A DNA stretch of 64,000 nt from Rotaria sp. Silwood1 (lineage: Eukaryota > Rotifera > Eurotatoria > Philodinida > Philodinidae), in NCBI GenBank assembly GCA_905250075.1, contig CAJNOP010000002.1:6375565-6439564 (forward strand), in the 5' to 3' direction. The translations under genes were made by a program, and so were the position numbers. Each line of letters opens with the position of its first letter. Position 1 is the first letter of the stretch. Under the pieces are notes generated by a model that was not told where the DNA came from, ran no database searches, and worked only from the letters and a program-made list of their open reading frames with translations. Below are positions 24,831-35,800 of this stretch, piece after piece.

Positions 24831-27679
24831 TTAATTGTCCAAAATTCGGAAGAAATATTCAACCTAAAAATAAGGCAAATTTAGAATAGAAAGAAAAAAA
24901 GAACAACTTCAAAATATTTAATTACTTCTAATGTTGCGTCTTCAGCTAAATCTGTACAGTGAACAGCATTTTTCACTTTATCTTTCCCATATATTGCTCT
25001 CAATGTTCTCGGACGAATATGACGAGCGATTTCCTTGATAAAAAAAAATGACTACGTCAAATAGATATTACATTATTAACATACCGGATCAGCGGGACCA
25101 CAAAAATCTCGAAAAACTGCTTGAGCATTTTGACAACGAACTTCAAGAATAATACATGCACCTGACATTAATTCTTCAACCATTTTCTAATGAAAAAAAA
25201 GAAGGAATATTTAAGATCTCAATAGTGAAGGAACATATCCAACTGTCGAATATCATTTGACTTCATATTATGGCTATAAGTAGGTCTTGGTGAGACTAAC
25301 GAGTGAAGTCATTCAACTGTTCAGTAACTTTTAAGTCGACACTATGTGATTTATATTAATCCAAATAAACTGTGAATGTCCTGAAAAATTTTTTACCCTT
25401 AGCTGATGACTGCGGAGGCATTGCAGTTTTATGATATTTTTTCAATGAATGCCATGATTATAGAAAAAACTGATTTTTGACTGGAAAATTTGAAAAGAGA
25501 AAGGCCTGAACAAGAATAGTATTTTTTCTAAATATTTCAGATCTTTTCGATATTCCAATATCGAGATACAACTATTTCAATAGTGTGTCTTTTACATCAC
25601 ACATATAAACTAGCAGATTTGATGTTCTTATTTCGAGAATAGAAGCAAATCAAAAAACTTGAAATTTTCACAGTAAACTTTTCTCGTTAAAGTTATCTCT
25701 ATAGAGAGTTTCAAATCGAGATCCGAAAATCAGTTTTCGAGTTACTACAGCACTTATTTAAAAAATATTGTGAGTGCACGGTATCTTCCCAACACCAAAA
25801 TACGGGCACGAACTCTTCCCAAAGTACTCAAAACTCTTTTAGACCAATCTAATGCGAATAATTGCGACTCAAAAGCAATTGAACAGTTAGAGAATTTCTT
25901 TCATCAAACAAGCTTAAAAGTATTCGGGCCCATGGCCTATTGATAAAAAGTTATGACCATTTAAATGAAATCTTTATTGAGAACAAGACATTATTAGAAA
26001 AATCCAAAGCAAAGAATTTCGACCTAAAATTTTCAACGAAAATGAACATCTCTTTCTCGATATATTCAAAATTCAAATAGACTCGAGTATTGAGTCTTCG
26101 CATCGTAACTCCTTGCTTTTTTGAATATTGAACGTAATAAGACAGACATGTTCGTTTTTGAAATTTTCAAGTCGAAACTCTTTGTTTTGAGTTTTATGAA
26201 AATGTTTTGCTCTTAGTCAAAATTTCATTAAAATGACCATAGCTCTTTACCAGCAGACCATAACGTTCGAACCCTTTTAAGCTTGTCCTAGTTTCATCGA
26301 GATCTATTCATAGCCATAATATGAAGTCAAATGGTGTCCAACAGTTAGATATGTTCTTTCGTAAGAAAAGAATTACTTACGGGATATTCATGAACAACAC
26401 CTTTATAAACTTCGAGAAATTCTTCAGCATTAACTTTATCTAAACTGTACTGAAAACAAGAACAAAAGGATGTACACAAATAAGTTTCTAGATATAATTG
26501 ACTTACAGTGCCAATAGCAGAAATTTGAAAACCAGCAGTAAGAATAGCATTAATAATTTGTCCAGCTTTTCCTGTAAGAACAAATAATCAAATCTTGGAA
26601 ACTAAGAACATACATTCTTTAATTAATTTTGTTTACCTTCAGCAACTGCATGTGGTTTAATAAGACAACATGTTGTATCATTATAACAAGCCGTATTAGT
26701 ACCATATTTTGAACCAAAGAAAAATGAAATTTCTCGTTGTGCACTTGTTGCTGAATCTGATCCATGTAAAGCATTTCTTGTTCCATCTAAATAATCAATT
26801 TATCTTATAAATCAACTTATTCATAAGTTCAAACCTGAGCCAAATCTTGCTCGAAGGCTATGTGGGCTTTGTTCTTTTGCTTTTAGTGAATCAGTTGGTC
26901 CAATCATACTTCTCCAACGATTAATTGCATCAGGTCCAACAAGTTCAATAGCAACAATTGGTCCACTGGTCATAAATTCAACTAATCGTCTAAAAAAAAT
27001 ATATATATCATCATACTATTAGATATGACAATATGAAGTTTAGAAAACATACGGAAAGAAATCTTTTGCTTTATGTTCTCCATAAAAATACATTACTTCA
27101 TTTTGTGATAATTTAATCATTCGCATTCGTGCAATTGTAAAACCATTTTCATAAATAGCACTTATTATATCACCTAAATTGCGTATAGCATCTGGTTTTA
27201 TAATTGCTAAAGTTCTAAATAAAGAAAAACGATCAAAAGATCAAAACACTTTTGTTTTTAACCTTTCTTGATTTTTGCCAATACATCGAGCAGTAAATGC
27301 ATCGCCAAAATCAACAATTTTTATTGAACGAGAAAATATATTTATTGTATTACCAATAAAAAAATCAGCTAATTTTGTTGCTTCACTTTTAGTACGTTTT
27401 AGAAATGCTCGGCGAGTTTTAACGTCAAACTAAAAACAAGAACTAAGTATAAATTTACAAAAATATTCCACAGAAATGAAGAATTCTATTCACCATTTCA
27501 ATACTATTATCCGATGGATAAAAAAGCACTTGATAAGTGCGAGTCATTGACGCTTGAGGATCGTACCATTCGCCTGTGAAACAATACCGTTCATCGGTCG
27601 ACTAAGCATATGACAGAAATATTAGATAATAATGTAAAAAACTGTTTTCTTCACACGCTTTGGTCTCATAACATACCAT
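24831..27679 (-). CDS. NME7: NME7, DM10-plus-two-NDK-domain nucleoside diphosphate kinase homolog
   Basis: This is the cilia- and centrosome-associated NDPK family member, linked to the gamma-tubulin ring complex and axonemal doublets in animals. Exon 1 is a bare ATG (27677-27679) followed by GTATGT, then STDERYCFTGEWYDPQAS begins the DM10 domain. NDK domain A has RTLAIIKPDAI and the catalytic-His region NALHGSDSATSAQRE. NDK domain B has TCCLIKPHAVAEG, EFLEVYKGVVHEYP, SGACIILEV, HIRPRTLRAIYG and NAVHCTDLAED. A last small exon gives VEYFFRILDN and TAA (24831-24833). Both domains keep their active-site His. The order and ends match vertebrate NME7 closely, so the gene is complete. One intron, between the HEYP and KMVEE exons, is about 1.2 kb and carries a foldback element; the others are short. 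Confidence 0.95.
25227..26360. repeat. Foldback element in NME7 intron, with a nested second hairpin
   Basis: The outer inverted repeats are about 70 bp each (25227-25300 and 26290-26360). The left reads GAACATATCCAACTGT and the right, reverse-complemented, GAACATATCTAACTGT. Both continue through CATTTGACTTCATATTATGG. An inner inverted pair, about 25905-26055 and 26135-26290, shares ACAAGCTTAAAAG, AGCTATGGTCATT / AGTTATGACCATT and AATTTCGAC / GTTTCGAC blocks. No target-site duplication or transposase is visible. It lies entirely within the intron, with NME7 exons intact on both sides. Confidence 0.8.
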
Positions 27680-28631
27680 TTTCTTTTAATGACTTGTTTA
27701 GTTATCAATCAGAATCGTATCTAAGCAAGAACAAACCCACAGTTCAACAGATAGTCATCATTATTCTATCACCAAGGAAACTGTTTGCTTAGAAACCAAA
27801 GAGTTTTAATCCAAATTTTATTAATATATTTATTTTTTTTCTTTCTAATTAAATTACAAACATGAAATTTATTTTAATTCAATTATAATCTTTTTATTCA
27901 ATTTATAGATGTCGTTAGTTTATAATCTTTATGATGAAAATAATAAATACATTGACGATTTTACCTATTACGTTCACAATAACTTCACACTAGTTATGCC
28001 GAAAGGGGCGCGAACGATTTTCAAAAAATACTATCATTGCAGCAGCAGCTTCTTTTATAGGATGATGGTAAAATTCCATGAAATTCCACTGGATTAGAGT
28101 GTCTACAAGTCCAACAATTGGAATCGTGATGAGGTCAATCTAACAGTTCCAATGCAGCACAGTGGCAGAAGACATTTCCAAAATATTTCTCGAAAACTAT
28201 CGAATCACTAGTAGATTTCTAGCCGCAATTAACGGTTTTGTTTCACGATCATTTCATAGTTCGATGCGTGACCTGTACAAGGACAAATGCACATTAGTCA
28301 TCGAAATACTCTATAAACCTTAATAGTACTCTTCAGAAAGTAAACAAATGACATAAATCCTTAATCATAAAATATGTATATCGTTTATTTTTATGATGCT
28401 CTTCTTTATAAGCCAATACCAGTTAAAATTAGAAGCAGCAGCAGCAGTAGCAGTAGCATGAGCGATAGCAATAATTAGAATAGCCACAAAAAACAAAAGT
28501 AGATGATTATAAATTTTTTTGAAATATTAAGGAATGTTTTCTGTCTTATATACTCGGAAAAAAAATGAATCAACAAAAAATTAATAAATAAGTATATAAA
28601 TAGAATATTTATCTTATAGATATAAATAATA
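27680..28631. other. Intergenic between NME7 and RAB4
   Basis: The NME7 start faces the 3' end of the Rab gene. A 62-codon frame on the plus strand (27909-28097) follows a TTTATAG but has no homologue I recognise and no downstream exon. A short GCA/GTA trinucleotide run lies at about 28434-28462. Nothing else is supported. Confidence 0.5.
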
Positions 28632-31600
28632 TTATGTTTGACATGATGCACAATTTATTGATGATTTTCGTGATATATTATTAGGTGAATTTTCATTTTG
28701 CTGAGCAGCAACTGTACGATTACATTGAATGCCTGAATACATTCTATATGGATCAATACTACCTAAAAAATCAAACTTGAAATTTATTTATATCAAGAGT
28801 GAAAATAATTAAATGACCTGATTCAATTTTTGTGAGAATAATACGAGCACATTGAAGAAAACTTTCAGTTATATTTTCATTTGTTAATGCAGATGTTTCA
28901 AGAAACATTAAATCTACAAACGAAGTTTTACATAAAAGAAAAAAAAATTTTAAAAGCATTTTTACCATGTTCTTGTGCATATCGACTAGCTTCAAGATAT
29001 GTTACTTGACGTTGTTCTTCTAAATCTTTCTTATTTCCACAGAGAATTATGACAATATTTGGACTAGCTGATGTACGAACGTCTGATAACCAATTCGTGA
29101 TTGCATTATAACTTTCTCGACTAAAATTCAATTTATTTCATAGAAAAAATAAAATTTCTTTTTTTTCTTTTACTTTGAAATATCATAAACAAGTAAAGCA
29201 CCGGATGCACCACGATAATAACTACGTGTTACTGATCGAAATCTTTCTTGTCCAGCAGTCTAAATAGAGTAAAAAAAATGATGTTAGATTACACAAATAG
29301 ACATGAGACTTTTCAGTATTAGTGATATATTCATTATGTTTAGAAAATGTTCATTTCCATCATTTAATAAAAAATTTTTTTTTTATTGAAAAATACCATG
29401 GCTTTTGGAATCAACATATAAGAAAAAGGCACTGGAAACTCTCTGTTTGATTGAAAATAATTTATAATCGAATTTGACTCATATTTACGAATCAAAGTTG
29501 AGAGGAAGTTGCACGAAAATTGTAATGAGAAATATTTTGAAATTAAATATAGAGTTTCCGATATATTTTAGAATGCTAATTCCGAAAATTATGTTTGCTA
29601 ACCATAAAAACTGATTTTCAATAATCAAAATCTAGAAATACTAGCCACTTTTTTTTCGATATTTTACGTGGAAGTTGACTCTGATCTATAAATAATAATT
29701 TCGTGTGACTAACATTGATGAGTTCAAGGTCCAGGTCAAACGTTTTGATGGCATAGTGTCACCCACCAATGTAAAAACAAAATGGCTGATAGTATATATA
29801 TGCCATCATCTTAAATTGTGTTTTGCGAATTCTTAATTACTATATAGGCCTTTATTCTTGAGAAGTGTAAACCATATTTATAGATACTATTATTTTGATG
29901 GACTATATGAAACCAAACTAGTGATAATAATTTCGCTTTTTAACAATGAATCTTTGAGAAATTATAGGTTAAATAATCTTTCTGATGTACTAAGACATAA
30001 GTATGTGACTGAGAACTTTTAAATTAAAGACAGTACTCATTAATAAAATAATTATTTTCTCTTCTTTTATAGAGAATCTTCACTTGCACATACAATAAAG
30101 ATTTGATCATTAGTCATGCAACTATAGATGAGATATACGTCATAATACAATAGAAGGATTAATATATGTTGAAAGTCATTCTTTTCCTAAAATATTATTT
30201 TATTTTCTAACAAGCGAACTACTCTCAGTGACACTCGTTGTCTGAGCTCATATTGAACTCACAGAAAGATCGCAGTGACAATAACAAAAGCCTAAAAAAG
30301 TTTGTCCTCGCTGGTCATTGACATCAAGTTATAGTTAATTTACTGAATTTTTTACGTGTTTTTAGGTAATTTACTCCAGACTAAATAATGAAGTTTTGAT
30401 CTAAAATGTTGCCCTTAGCTAGGTCTAATGACTCTTAGAATATCGTTAATGTTTAGCCTAAAAAAATGTTCTTTCATCGAGTTATTGAATTTTCTAATGA
30501 ACTCATTTTTGTGCCATGCCTGTGGCAAAGAGCTATTTTTGAAAATTCATTATTTTGACTAGAATTTTTAGACGATTCTAACAGTCATTAGATCTAACCA
30601 TAGACTAAACTCTAAATCCAAATTCTGACATTTGATTTTTTTTGAAAAATTAACTGAGATAAGCATAACACAAAATTCGAATGAATTTTTTTCGTTCATT
30701 TATATATCGTTTTGACAAAGCTTGACAAGCTGGTAATGAAAATATAGTTTTTATTTCGATTCAATTAATATTTGACTGAAAATGTAGCATTGGCAAATAT
30801 GGATCGGGTTTTTTTTACAGAAGTTATGGTATTTCAATTATGTTGTTTTCTTGAGCTTTTTGAAAATATTATATTCTGAATCAGCATCGCGACCCAACTA
30901 GAAAAATGTTTTTTTCATTATATTTAGAGTTAATCAGTTTAAAAATATCTCGACTAATATAAATAGTTCCCACCTGCTTCATAGCACGCACTTGCAATTA
31001 TTTTTGAAAGCTTAATACTTTTTTTATCGAGATATAGAAGTGTTCTATCTCATTAGAATTGCCAGATTGTGAGCTACAAAAATATTCATTTTGCTTTTTG
31101 TTTTTTTATTAGAAAATCGAATTTTTTCCTTATTCTGTGGTGAAATCAGATAAAAACATAATGAATACATTCATCTTTAGAGGATTTTTATTATTATGCT
31201 TCAACTGTGAGCCTAAATACATAGTATATCCAGAATCAGTGTCAAAAACTACATCAAATTGCATACGATTATGTAAAAGATGTTTTCAATATCCGAAAAA
31301 ATTTCTTACAACATATATGATCTGATGCAGTTTTTGATATTGATTTTGAGTATCCTATGTATTTTGCTTCATAACTAATGTAAGCTATGACAAAGAAAAC
31401 TCTCTAAAGATGAATGCATTTTTCTCTTTTTTATTTGATTTTGTCGCAATATAAGGAAAAAATTCGATTTTCTCAATAGTAAAACAATTAAACTGAATGA
31501 GTATTATTGTAGCTCACTCTTTAACGACTCTAATGAGCTAAAATACTTCTATATCTTGTTACAAATAGTAGATTGGTTTTCGAAAAATAATTACAAATAC

Positions 31601-32492
31601 GTGCTATGAGGCAGGTGGAAGCTATTTATATTAGTCGAGATATTTGTAAACTGATTAACTCTAAATGTAATCAAATAATATTTTTCTATTTAGGTTTCGA
31701 TGCTGATTCAGAACAATGTTTTTAAAAAGCTCACAAAAAACAACCTCATTGAAATATCCCAATTTTCGTAAAAAAAGTGAGTTCACAATTACTCTCAATC
31801 AAACAGTGGTTAAATCAAAACTAAGACTATCTAATCGTCACCCACTTGTCACACTATCAAATTATATAAATGAGCGAGAGAAAAAAATTTATTCGAAATG
31901 CACATTATGCACACCGTAAAAATAAATCGATTATAACTTAGAAACAAAAGCTCATACGAACGAACCCTATAAGACTTTTTCTAGTCTCACTGACAACTGC
32001 CTGTAGGTTCAATAGGAGCTCAAGCGGTGCGTGTCAAGTGGCAGTGTACCCTCGTAAGACTAAAAGAGTCTCATATTATCAGATTAATCATAACAACAAA
32101 AAAAAATTGTTCATAGAAAAAAAATTAGGAAGGAGACATAAGCGCCAATTCATATTAGAAAAATGACAATAATAATAATCAACATACATCCCAAATTTGG
32201 AGTTTCACACTTTTATGACCAACGGTAAGTACTTTTGAACCGAATTCAGCACCAATTGTATGAGTACTATCGTGTTTAACTGCAATCAATGAATTATATA
32301 AAAAAAAATTATTTTAATAGAAAAATAAATATTTTACATTTGTTTTCAAGAAATTGATGCAATATACAAGATTTTCCAGTTGATGCACTACCAATAATTA
32401 GAAATTTAAATAAATAGTCTAAATAAAGATGAAAATTCTAAATTGTTTGTATCTTCAAATTGTTTACCGAAAGAGTCAGAGGATTGTGTCAT
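28632..32492 (-). CDS. RAB4: Rab4-like small GTPase with atypical C-terminus
   Basis: This is a Rab GTPase of the early/recycling-endosome Rab4 type. Start MTQSSDSF (ATG 32490-32492) splices to [18 protein letters not shown] (P-loop). Then come [14 protein letters not shown] (switch I), [26 protein letters not shown] (G3 and switch II), [20 protein letters not shown] (G4), [18 protein letters not shown] (G5) and [18 protein letters not shown]. These motifs match animal Rab4 almost residue for residue. The tail ends CASCQT with Cys at -6 and -3, not the CC, CXC or CCXX forms expected for double geranylgeranylation. Either the protein is modified unusually or an alternative last exon exists. 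The intron between IWD and TAGQERF is about 2.9 kb and repeat-filled. Transcription is divergent from the coiled-coil gene. Confidence 0.94.
30225..32047. repeat. Outer, more diverged inverted repeat enclosing the RAB4-intron foldback
   Basis: A segment at 30225-30281 with GAGCTCATATTGAAC recurs inverted at 31983-32047 as GAGCTCCTATTGAAC after reverse complement, with weaker flanking similarity. It encloses the foldback at 30809-31785. This suggests either a larger element of about 1.8 kb or insertion of one element into another. Confidence 0.5.
30809..31785. repeat. Foldback element in the long RAB4 intron
   Basis: The left arm (about 30809-31130) and right arm (about 31445-31785) are inverted copies. 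Shared blocks include ATTCTGAATCAGCATCG / GTTCTGAATCAGCATCG, AGAGTTAATCAGTTT, TATCTCGACTAATATAAATAG, CCACCTGC-TCATAGCACG and GAAAATCGAATTTTTTCCTTAT. The loop of about 300 bp contains a short plus-strand frame with no recognisable product. No transposase was found. Confidence 0.85.
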
Positions 32493-32841
32493 GTTTTGCT
32501 CTGCAAGTGTCAAACAAAAACAGAATTATAGTGATGACGTACAATGTTAGGGAAAAATAAAACAACATAACATGTCTGCTCGTCTCATATGACGCTTTTT
32601 TTTTCTTATCGGTTGAAAATGCAACCAAATATAATTTACTAGAGACTTATAGCGACATTCTTTTCATGTTCTGATTTTTTTTTTTTGTACTCCAATGAGG
32701 ATTGTCAAGGCGAACTAAAAACAAAACATTTTAGCAATGAATGCAAATATTAATTTATAATTTATTTGACTTATTGAAATACTAGAGAAAAAAAAGAAAT
32801 AAATTGTTCGAATTTTTTCTCTTTTGTCTTGCATTTTCAAG
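32493..32841. promoter_or_regulatory. Putative bidirectional promoter (RAB4 / coiled-coil gene)
   Basis: Only 349 bp separate the ATGs of two divergent genes, so their promoters must share this interval. It is AT-rich with T-tracts. The sequence just before the plus-strand ATG is a pyrimidine run ending TTTTCAAG. That could be a splice acceptor for an upstream leader exon or a spliced-leader trans-splice site. No defined TATA box was seen. Confidence 0.5.
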
Positions 32842-35800
32842 ATGTCGACGGTAATGATGGAAAAATGTCCGGTATGTACGGCACCGATGACAAGTTCTCA
32901 AAAATGGCAACGAACAAAAACAAGTTCACTTCGATCAACCAGTGGGAAACAAAGTACTCTTGGGTAAGGTTTCAAGTAAAGAAACAAAATCAATTAAATA
33001 TTTATATTCTTCCGTTTTGTCTAACTGTATATTGTGAAGAAACATAGGCGTGTCGTTCTGATGATTGAGGATGATAGGATGAATAATTATTTGGAAGATA
33101 TGTTGGTTGATATGATGTTTTGTTTAGAGTTCTATGTGGAGAACAATATGCTGCTGCTTGTCGTGTGAGAGATGATATTGTTGGATGTACTACTGGTGAT
33201 ATTGCTGATTCTTTATGTAAAGTTTTATCATTTAGACTAAGTTCATTCTTTTCCATAGTCATATAAGCAGCTATGAATTCAGCAAAATCTAAATAATTAT
33301 TTCCATCTTTATCAAATAATGTAAATGTTTGTCGTGCTAATTTATCAAGTTGTTCTGATGTTCGTGGAATAGGTACAGTTTCAAGTAATGCTTTATATCG
33401 TTCATAAGATAATTGACCATTATGTGAAAGAATTAAAAATTCTCGATGTAATTCATTTATTTTTGATTCTGTTAAACCAGTTAATGTTGATAATTTTCGA
33501 TAATCAAAATCACTTAAATAAGGATCTGTATCAATTTGTGAATTAATGGTTGTTATTGTGTTTGGCGATGTAAATGAACTATTATTTATTATTGAATTAT
33601 TCGATGATGAAACAGAATTCTGATAATTTCGTGCAGATGATGCTCGATGTGTTATACTACGCATTGTTGTACGGAAACGATTAACACATCTATATTTTGT
33701 ATTATCAGCTGATTTGGTTGATGATGATGCTCGATAGCGTTTATGATGATTATGAGTTGTTTGTATTGAACCCATATTTTGTAAAAGAGTGAGCGTCTGA
33801 TAGAAAAGAACCGAATGAATACAACTGCTCAGTATTGAGATCGATGTGAAAGAAAAGATAAGAAAAAAAACTGGCCAACCGTGACCTTATGTTGAATGCG
33901 TTCACACTTATATTGATGGTGTGTGTCTGTTCAATTTGAGAATACATGAATGATTTCATTTTAGTGAACATATATGGAGAAGAAGACGAAGACTCTTTAT
34001 GTAAATTGTCCGTCCTCGTACATTATTAATAAAAAAAAATGAGTGAAAGGCAAAGCATGCAATTAAATACTTCAAGGATTGATTGTGTGTCCATTTATCA
34101 AAGTTGTATATATACAAGGTGAAATATAGTCATACAAAGATAACTTATTGAAATCATCAATACATCATTGTTTGAAGAAAATTGAAATGTTCATTTTGAT
34201 ATGGTTTATTCGTCTTCTTGATTTTTTTTATTATGTTTTAATAGTGTTCGTCGATTTTATTTTTATTTTTTTTGTAACACGAAATACATAGAATAGAAGA
34301 TATGAGACAGATTATGAACACGAAGATGATATCAGTATCGATAAATGAAGGATTTGTCATTTTGATCACTATAAAGGCGATTGATAAAAGATATGATCAA
34401 TAAAGCGTATTTGATGCGATTTATTTGTTTTTCTCTTATTAGTCGAACAAGTCCTACAAAACAACGATTAATAAATTCGTCGACACAAAGCCTTGAAACT
34501 GAATACATTAAACAATTACAAGAACAAATCTACTATTTGGAAACAGAATGCCTCTATCTATATCCTTTTTCCAAATGAATTTTTCTTTTGTTTTTTTCTC
34601 ATCATAGAAAATGAGAGATAGTTTATTTTTCCTTAACTCTCAGTGCACGCGAGATCAATTAAACAAGAATTCAACACTACTTGATCGATCATTAAAAACT
34701 GATCGTGTACATCAAATGGAGCAAGAACGTTCTGATTTACAACGAAATCTTATTCAAACATCATCTCAATTTGATCAAGTAGAAAGTGAAAAACATGGTT
34801 TAACGGTAGCACTAGATGAACTTCGTCGTAAGAAAAAATCATATATCTTTAATCATTAGCTAATTTAATGTTTGGGTTTCTCCATCTTAGGAAAATTCGA
34901 TATTGAAAAGCGAAATTTACTTGAAGAATTAGATATGTTACGACGAGCAAGAGAAACATTTGAACAAGAAAAAATGCTGCGTGATCAAGAGTTAAGACAA
35001 ATTCGTGATCGATCACGCGCTTCATCCGATGAGTTAAAAAATGCTCAAACAAAAATTCGTGTACTTGAACAACAGGTTCATATTTTTTTTCTTAACATTT
35101 GAAAATTTTTATCCGCGAATATTTTTTCTCTTTTAAGCTTGAGCAACAACTAAATCAAAATAAAGATTTAAATGATGAGCTACATCATTTTAAAATCGAA
35201 TCAAATAATTTACAACGTAGCCTTAACGATTATCAATTGACTAGTCGAGAAAGAGATCGTTTACAGGATCATGTTGTTGAATTACAGGTTGATACTTTAC
35301 AATTTTTGTATCATTCATTTAGAGTTTTTTTCTCATCATTTAAGAAAGAACTTAATACTCTTCGGCAAGAACTTAAATCACATGATACTCGTTATAATGA
35401 AGCTCAATTTCTTCGTAATAAAGTAAATTGAATTTTTTCTCATGTCCACTTTCGTTTATGATGAAGTTATTTATTTTCTAGTTAGCTGAGGAGAAGAGTG
35501 CTTTAATGAAAGAAGTATCACGATTAGAAAATCTAACAAAAGAATTTGAAAGAGACTTGGAACAAGTAAAACATTAAAAAAATATTTCTTTGTTTTGATT
35601 CATATTGAAATTTTCTTTTTTTAGCTTCGCCATACATTACGAGAACGTACGGATGCATTACAAATGAAAGATAAAGATATAGCTGCTCTACGAAAAAAAG
35701 AACAAAGTTTTCGTAGTACAGTTGAAAGTATTCAAAATAAATTAGATACAGAATTAATAAGAAATAATGATCTTGACGGACAAGTACGAATCATAATATT

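Noticed and set aside
27909-28097. 62-codon plus-strand frame after a TTTATAG
   Set aside because: No family, no continuing exon and no stop-to-polyA logic; too short to claim.
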